From contig CALLKI010000101.1 of the NCBI GenBank assembly GCA_938008415.1, positions 1 through 17,908 of the forward strand: a stretch of 17,908 nt of DNA. Direction: 5' to 3'. Origin of the DNA: an uncultured Luteimonas sp. GTDB taxonomy: Bacteria > Pseudomonadota > Gammaproteobacteria > Xanthomonadales > Xanthomonadaceae. Position numbers and translations under genes: made by a program. Under the pieces are notes generated by a model. The model made no database searches, had not been told where the DNA came from, and saw only the letters and a program-made list of their open reading frames with translations. Positions within the stretch are counted from its first letter, which is position 1; each line of letters starts with the position of its first letter. Positions 14,715 through 17,908 of this stretch are shown here, one piece after another.

Positions 14715-16961
14715 CTACGCCTCGACCGACAGCCCGTCCACCTTCTGCCAGCCGCGCGGCAGCAGCCCGCCGCGGCTGGCGCGCGCGCCGAGGTAGTTGT
14801 CCAGGTCCTTGAACGACAGGCTCATGCTGCGCGCGCCGGAGCGCACGACGAGCGTGCCGCCCGGCGGCACCACCGCGATCGCCACCACGCGCTCGGTGCC
14901 ACGCTTTGCCTTCGGGATCTCGATGATCTTGTTGCCCTTGCCCCTGTCCAGCTCGGGCAGCTCGGACACCGGGAAGGCGAGCATGTGGCCGGCGCTGGTC
15001 ACGGCGACGATGCAGTCGGATTCGACGCTGCCGACCGGCGCGGGTTGCAGCACCCTCGCGCCTTCCGACAGGGTGAGCATCGCCTTGCCCGCCTTCTGGC
15101 GGCCGACGAGGTTCCCGAAGCGGGTGACGAAGCCGTAGCCGTGCGACGAGGCAAGCACGAAGCGGTCGTCAGGGGTGCCGGTGGCGAGCGCGGCGAAGGT
15201 GGCGCCGGCCGGCGGCGTGAAGCGGCCGGTCAGCGGCTCGCCGTTGCCGCGCGCCGAGGGCAGGGTGTGCGCCGGCGTCGAGTAGCTGCGCCCGGTGCTG
15301 TCGAGGAACGCGACCTGCTGCGTGCTGCGGCCCCTGACCGCGGCGAGCAGCCCGTCGCCCTCGCGGTAGGACAGGCCGGCCGCGTCCACGTCGTGGCCCT
15401 TGGCCGCGCGCACCCAGCCCTTCTGGCTGAGCACGATGGTCACGGGCTCGCTGGCGACCAGTTCGGTCTCGTCCAGCGCCTGCGCGGCCTCGCGCTCGAC
15501 CAGCGGCGAACGGCGGGCGTCGCCGTACTTCTTCGCGTCGGCCAGCAGCTCCTCCTTGACCAGCTTCTTCAGCTTCGCGCGGCTGCCGAGGGTGGCGACG
15601 ATCCGCTCCAGCTCCTGCGCCAGTTCCTCCTGCTCGCCACGGATCTTCATCTCCTCCAGGCGGGCGAGCTGGCGCAGCTTCGTCTCGAGGACGTACTCGG
15701 CCTGTTCCACGGTCAGCCCGAAGCGCTCCATCAGCACCGGCCCGGGCTCGTCCTCGGTGCGGATGATGCGGATCACCTCGTCGAGGTTGAGGAAGGCCAC
15801 CAGCAGGCCTTCCAGCAGGTGCAGGCGGCGCTCGACCTTCTGCTGGCGGTGCCGCAGCCGGCGCACCACGGTGTCGGTGCGGAAGGCCAGCCATTCCTCC
15901 AGCAGCGCGCGCAGGTTCTTGACCGCCGGCTTGCCGTCCAGACCGATCACGTTGAGGTTGACCCGGTAGCTCTTCTCCAGGTCGGTGGTGGCAAAGAGGT
16001 GGCCCATCAGCTGCTCGACGTCCACCCGGTTGGAGCGCGGCACGAGCGCGATGCGCACCGGGTTGGCGTGGTCGGACTCGTCGCGGATGTCCTCCAGCCA
16101 CGGCAGTTTCTTCGCCCGCATCTGCGCCGCGATCTGCTCGATCACCTTCGACGGCGACACCTGGTAGGGCAGCGCGGTGATGATGATGTTCTGGCCTTCC
16201 TTCACGTAGGTCGCGCGTGCGCGCACGCTGCCGGTGCCGGTCTCGTAGACCTCCACCAGTTCCTTCGCCGGGGTGATGATCTCGGCGGAGGTCGGGAAGT
16301 CGGGCCCGCGGATGTGCTCGCACAGGTCGCGGACGCTGGCGTCCGGGTCGTCGAGCAGGCGCACGCAGGCGCTGACCACCTCGCCCAGGTTGTGCGGCGG
16401 GATGTCGGTGGCCATGCCCACGGCGATGCCGGTGGTGCCGTTGAGCAGCAGGTGCGGCAGGCGTGCCGGCAGCCAGCTAGGCTCCTGCAGGGTGCCGTCG
16501 AAGTTGGGCACCCAGTCCACCGTGCCCTGGCCCAGCTCACCCAGCAGCACCTCGGCGATCGGGGTCAGCTTGGCTTCGGTGTAGCGCATGGCCGCGAAGC
16601 TCTTGGGGTCGTCCGGCGAGCCGAAGTTGCCCTGGCCATCGATGAGCGGGTAGCGGTAGGAGAACGGCTGCGCCATCAGCACCAGCGCCTCGTAGCAGGC
16701 GCTGTCGCCGTGCGGGTGGAACTTGCCGATCACGTCGCCGACGGTGCGGGCGGACTTCTTCGGCTTGGCCGAGGCGTTCAGCCCCAGCTCGCTCATCGCG
16801 TAGACGATGCGGCGCTGCACCGGCTTGAGCCCGTCGCCGATGAAGGGCAGGGCGCGGTCGAGCACCACGTACATCGAGTAGTCGAGGTACGCGCGCTCGG
16901 CGTACTCGCGCAGCGGGATCTGCTCGTAGCCGTGGAAGACGGGGCGGATGGCGTCGTTCAT
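14715..16961 (-). CDS. parC: DNA topoisomerase IV subunit A (ParC)
   Basis: ParC is the DNA-breaking subunit of topoisomerase IV, which with ParE unlinks daughter chromosomes. The product has 748 residues (E. coli 752). Seen: the winged-helix domain with GKFHPHGDSACYEALV at 79-94; catalytic Tyr127 in AAMRYTEAKL; the tower and coiled-coil region around 340-460 (LRHRQQKVERRLHLLEG, LRQLARLEEMKIRGEQEEL); and a C-terminal beta-propeller from about 500. It lacks the GyrA-box of gyrase (QRRGGKG), which with the length favours ParC over GyrA. Ser87 and Glu91 correspond to E. coli Ser80 and Glu84, the positions altered in quinolone-resistant strains, and are the sensitive-type residues. The start is ATG 16961; no Shine-Dalgarno is visible. 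parE is not in the window. Confidence 0.97.
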   Translation of the reverse strand: MNDAIRPVFHGYEQIPLREYAERAYLDYSMYVVLDRALPFIGDGLKPVQRRIVYAMSELGLNASAKPKKSARTVGDVIGKFHPHGDSACYEALVLMAQPFSYRYPLIDGQGNFGSPDDPKSFAAMRYTEAKLTPIAEVLLGELGQGTVDWVPNFDGTLQEPSWLPARLPHLLLNGTTGIAVGMATDIPPHNLGEVVSACVRLLDDPDASVRDLCEHIRGPDFPTSAEIITPAKELVEVYETGTGSVRARATYVKEGQNIIITALPYQVSPSKVIEQIAAQMRAKKLPWLEDIRDESDHANPVRIALVPRSNRVDVEQLMGHLFATTDLEKSYRVNLNVIGLDGKPAVKNLRALLEEWLAFRTDTVVRRLRHRQQKVERRLHLLEGLLVAFLNLDEVIRIIRTEDEPGPVLMERFGLTVEQAEYVLETKLRQLARLEEMKIRGEQEELAQELERIVATLGSRAKLKKLVKEELLADAKKYGDARRSPLVEREAAQALDETELVASEPVTIVLSQKGWVRAAKGHDVDAAGLSYREGDGLLAAVRGRSTQQVAFLDSTGRSYSTPAHTLPSARGNGEPLTGRFTPPAGATFAALATGTPDDRFVLASSHGYGFVTRFGNLVGRQKAGKAMLTLSEGARVLQPAPVGSVESDCIVAVTSAGHMLAFPVSELPELDRGKGNKIIEIPKAKRGTERVVAIAVVPPGGTLVVRSGARSMSLSFKDLDNYLGARASRGGLLPRGWQKVDGLSVEA

Positions 16962-16988
16962 CGTGGACCGGAGTGCTGAAAGGATGGA

Positions 16989-16994
16989 ATTCTA
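16989..16994 (-). promoter_or_regulatory. Possible -10 element of parC
   Basis: On the minus strand the bases 16994 to 16989 read TAGAAT (five of six to TATAAT). A start near 16982 would give a leader of about 20 bases before ATG 16961. The -35 position is G+C-rich and does not resemble TTGACA, so the call is tentative. Confidence 0.4.
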
Positions 16995-17055
16995 CCCGGT
17001 GGCGGTTGCCGGCCCGGGAGGACTGGGGTCCGGGAGGCTGGCGCGGCGGCGTGGC

Positions 17056-17071
17056 GTAGGAGTTTTCCTAC
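17056..17071. promoter_or_regulatory. Perfect inverted repeat, possible operator between parC and the 68-residue gene
   Basis: GTAGGA (17056-17061) and TCCTAC (17066-17071) are exact inverted repeats around GTTT. The size and the four-base centre fit a site for a dimeric response regulator of the LuxR/FixJ/RcsB kind, but it could also form a small RNA hairpin. It lies about 95 bases upstream of parC and 158 upstream of the small gene. No regulator gene is in the window. Confidence 0.35.
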
Positions 17072-17229
17072 AGCATCCCGGGATGGAGGATGACTGACCA
17101 CCTTCCCGGTACGGACGCATCCTGTCCCCGCCAGCAACGCGACACCGCGTGCCCTAGGCGCAGTGCGGCGCGGGCGCCAATGGACGGTGCTGCTGGCGCT
17201 TCCCCCGATCCCTGTTCCAGGAAACGTCC

Positions 17230-17436
17230 ATGTCCCGATTCGAGCTCGTGGCCCGCGGTGGCGGCTGGCAGCTGATCGACGCCGGAAAGCTTTCCTTCTG
17301 GTTTCCGGAGCGAGAGAAAGCGCTGGAAACCGTGACCATGATGGCCGATGCCCGCAGCCTGCTGCACCGCATCCCCACTGCCGTCCTCGCCGAGAACGAC
17401 CTCGGCGAGATGGAACTTGTCGCATCCTTCGGCTAA
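17230..17436 (+). CDS. Small protein of unknown function (68 residues)
   Basis: I do not recognise this gene with certainty. It encodes 68 residues with no membrane segment, signal peptide or cysteine. The layout (FELVARGGGWQLIDAGK, then an aromatic SFWFPEREKALETVTMMAD, then TAVLAENDLGEMELVASFG) suggests a small beta-beta-alpha-beta fold, loosely like the DUF2188 type proteins; that likeness is weak. Reality of the gene is supported by a good Shine-Dalgarno, AGGA at 17219-17222, seven bases before ATG 17230, by balanced amino acid composition unlike the Arg/Pro-rich chance frames nearby, and by a possible terminator 90 bases after the stop. It is divergent from parC with 268 bases between the starts. 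Confidence 0.7.
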   Translation: MSRFELVARGGGWQLIDAGKLSFWFPEREKALETVTMMADARSLLHRIPTAVLAENDLGEMELVASFG

Positions 17437-17527
17437 ACCGGCACCGTCATCCCGCCGCTTCGTCAGGGCGTGACCGCCCAAAGCAGGATGGCCTGTGTCT
17501 GTTGGCCAGTCTGCCGGCATTGTTCTC

Positions 17528-17568
17528 TGCGGTCCCGGAAGCCTGGTCCTAGTCCGGCCGCGTTTTTT
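17528..17568 (+). terminator. Possible intrinsic terminator downstream of the 68-residue gene
   Basis: TGCGG (17528-17532) and CCGG (17535-17538), with a TC bulge between, can pair with CCGGCCGCG (17554-17562), giving nine pairs around a 15-base loop. Six T residues (17563-17568) follow directly. The bulge and large loop make it less certain than the tRNA terminator. Confidence 0.4.
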
Positions 17569-17851
17569 CCGGCCGTCCCGTTTGTGCTGACAGGCCGGGT
17601 GCGGGTCGATCGTGCCCGGACCCCACATCTGTCCACTTGCCCGACAGGGGCCGGCGCATCGGCGCTGCGGGCGGAAGTATCGCGGCTCTCCGGGCCTGGT
17701 GTGATCCTGCGCGGCAATTCACGCTGAACATGAGCCGACCAGCAATGGCCAGGCGGGTAGGGCAGGAGCACCCCGTCACGTCAATCCATCCCGTCCAGTT
17801 CCAGTTCGGGCACTGAATCGCCCCGCCTTTCCCGGAGGCCATTTCGTTTGA

Positions 17852-17872
17852 GTCACGCCGCGATGGCGTGAC
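17852..17872. repeat. Perfect 8-bp inverted repeat near the window end
   Basis: GTCACGCC (17852-17859) and GGCGTGAC (17865-17872) are exact reverse complements around GCGAT. There is no T run on either side, so it is not an obvious terminator. It could be an operator for, or a leader structure of, a gene beyond the window. Confidence 0.4.
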
Positions 17873-17908
17873 CCGTGTTGCCAGCGTAGTACGCCGCCTC
17901 CGCTTCTG

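Larger units (their letters stand above)
17437..17908. other. Intergenic stretch without a convincing gene
   Basis: About 470 bases after the 68-residue gene contain no reading frame I trust: the open frames (for example plus 17470-17727 and minus 17549-17842) give Arg/Pro/Ser-rich or low-likelihood products without a Shine-Dalgarno or family likeness. The stretch holds a possible terminator (17528-17568) and a clean hairpin (17852-17872). It could include the far upstream region of a gene beyond the window. Confidence 0.55.

Noticed and set aside
16680..16740. Possible quinolone-resistance change in ParC
   Set aside because: The key residues Ser87 and Glu91 (E. coli Ser80 and Glu84) are the sensitive-type residues.
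14607..16979. A 790-codon open frame on the plus strand opposite parC
   Set aside because: It is an antisense shadow of parC with the same artificial composition; parC shows all catalytic motifs in the other strand.
17014..17037. Direct repeat CCGGGAGG at 17014-17021 and 17030-17037 upstream of parC
   Set aside because: Two copies of an eight-base G+C-rich word 16 bases apart are expected by chance in sequence of this composition.
17470..17842. Small open frames on both strands in the terminal gap (85 codons plus, 97 codons minus)
   Set aside because: They lack ribosome-binding sites, overlap each other, have unlikely composition, and one crosses the possible terminator at 17528-17568.

Overview
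The window is a high-GC stretch of housekeeping chromosome from a gammaproteobacterium. The run clpX, lon, HU, tRNA-Val, tRNA-Asp, ppiD and the sequence character of the proteins fit the Lysobacteraceae/Xanthomonadaceae best (Luteimonas or Lysobacter type). That placement is an inference from recall, not from a search. I see no phage, plasmid, insertion sequence, CRISPR or defence gene.

Left part (1-5950, all on +): the 3' end of clpX (unfoldase of ClpXP), a hairpin, then lon behind a sequence that closely resembles a heat-shock sigma-32 promoter. After a very stable hairpin come a HU-beta type DNA-binding protein gene, tRNA-Val(UAC), tRNA-Asp(GUC), one intrinsic terminator, and ppiD, a membrane-anchored periplasmic folding factor. 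This is a protein quality-control block with a nucleoid protein and two tRNAs in its middle. ppiD ends in a strong bidirectional terminator shared with the facing fabI.

Middle part (5975-10761): on the minus strand gloB, mltD and fabI form a tight run (ATGA overlap between gloB and mltD, 25 bases between mltD and fabI). Divergent from gloB on the plus strand lies a YafS-like methyltransferase that overlaps rnhA by ATGA, followed by a dnaQ-type exonuclease gene. The order mltD-gloB-yafS-rnhA-dnaQ is that of Escherichia coli, except that rnhA here points the same way as dnaQ.

Right part (10774-17908): minus-strand genes for a small PP2C-type phosphatase and a membrane-anchored penicillin-acylase-family hydrolase, a plus-strand bacterioferritin-like gene lacking the usual haem-ligand methionine, a minus-strand parC with wild-type-looking quinolone-region residues, and a divergent 68-residue gene of unknown function. 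The last 470 bases hold no convincing gene, only a possible terminator and a clean hairpin.

I found no undescribed multi-gene system. The points worth a second look are local: the sigma-32-like promoter of lon, the dependence of two tRNAs on the HU transcription unit, the hairpin that holds the ribosome-binding site of the phosphatase gene, the degenerate SAM motif in the YafS-like protein, the haem-less bacterioferritin, and an unexplained inverted repeat between parC and the 68-residue gene.
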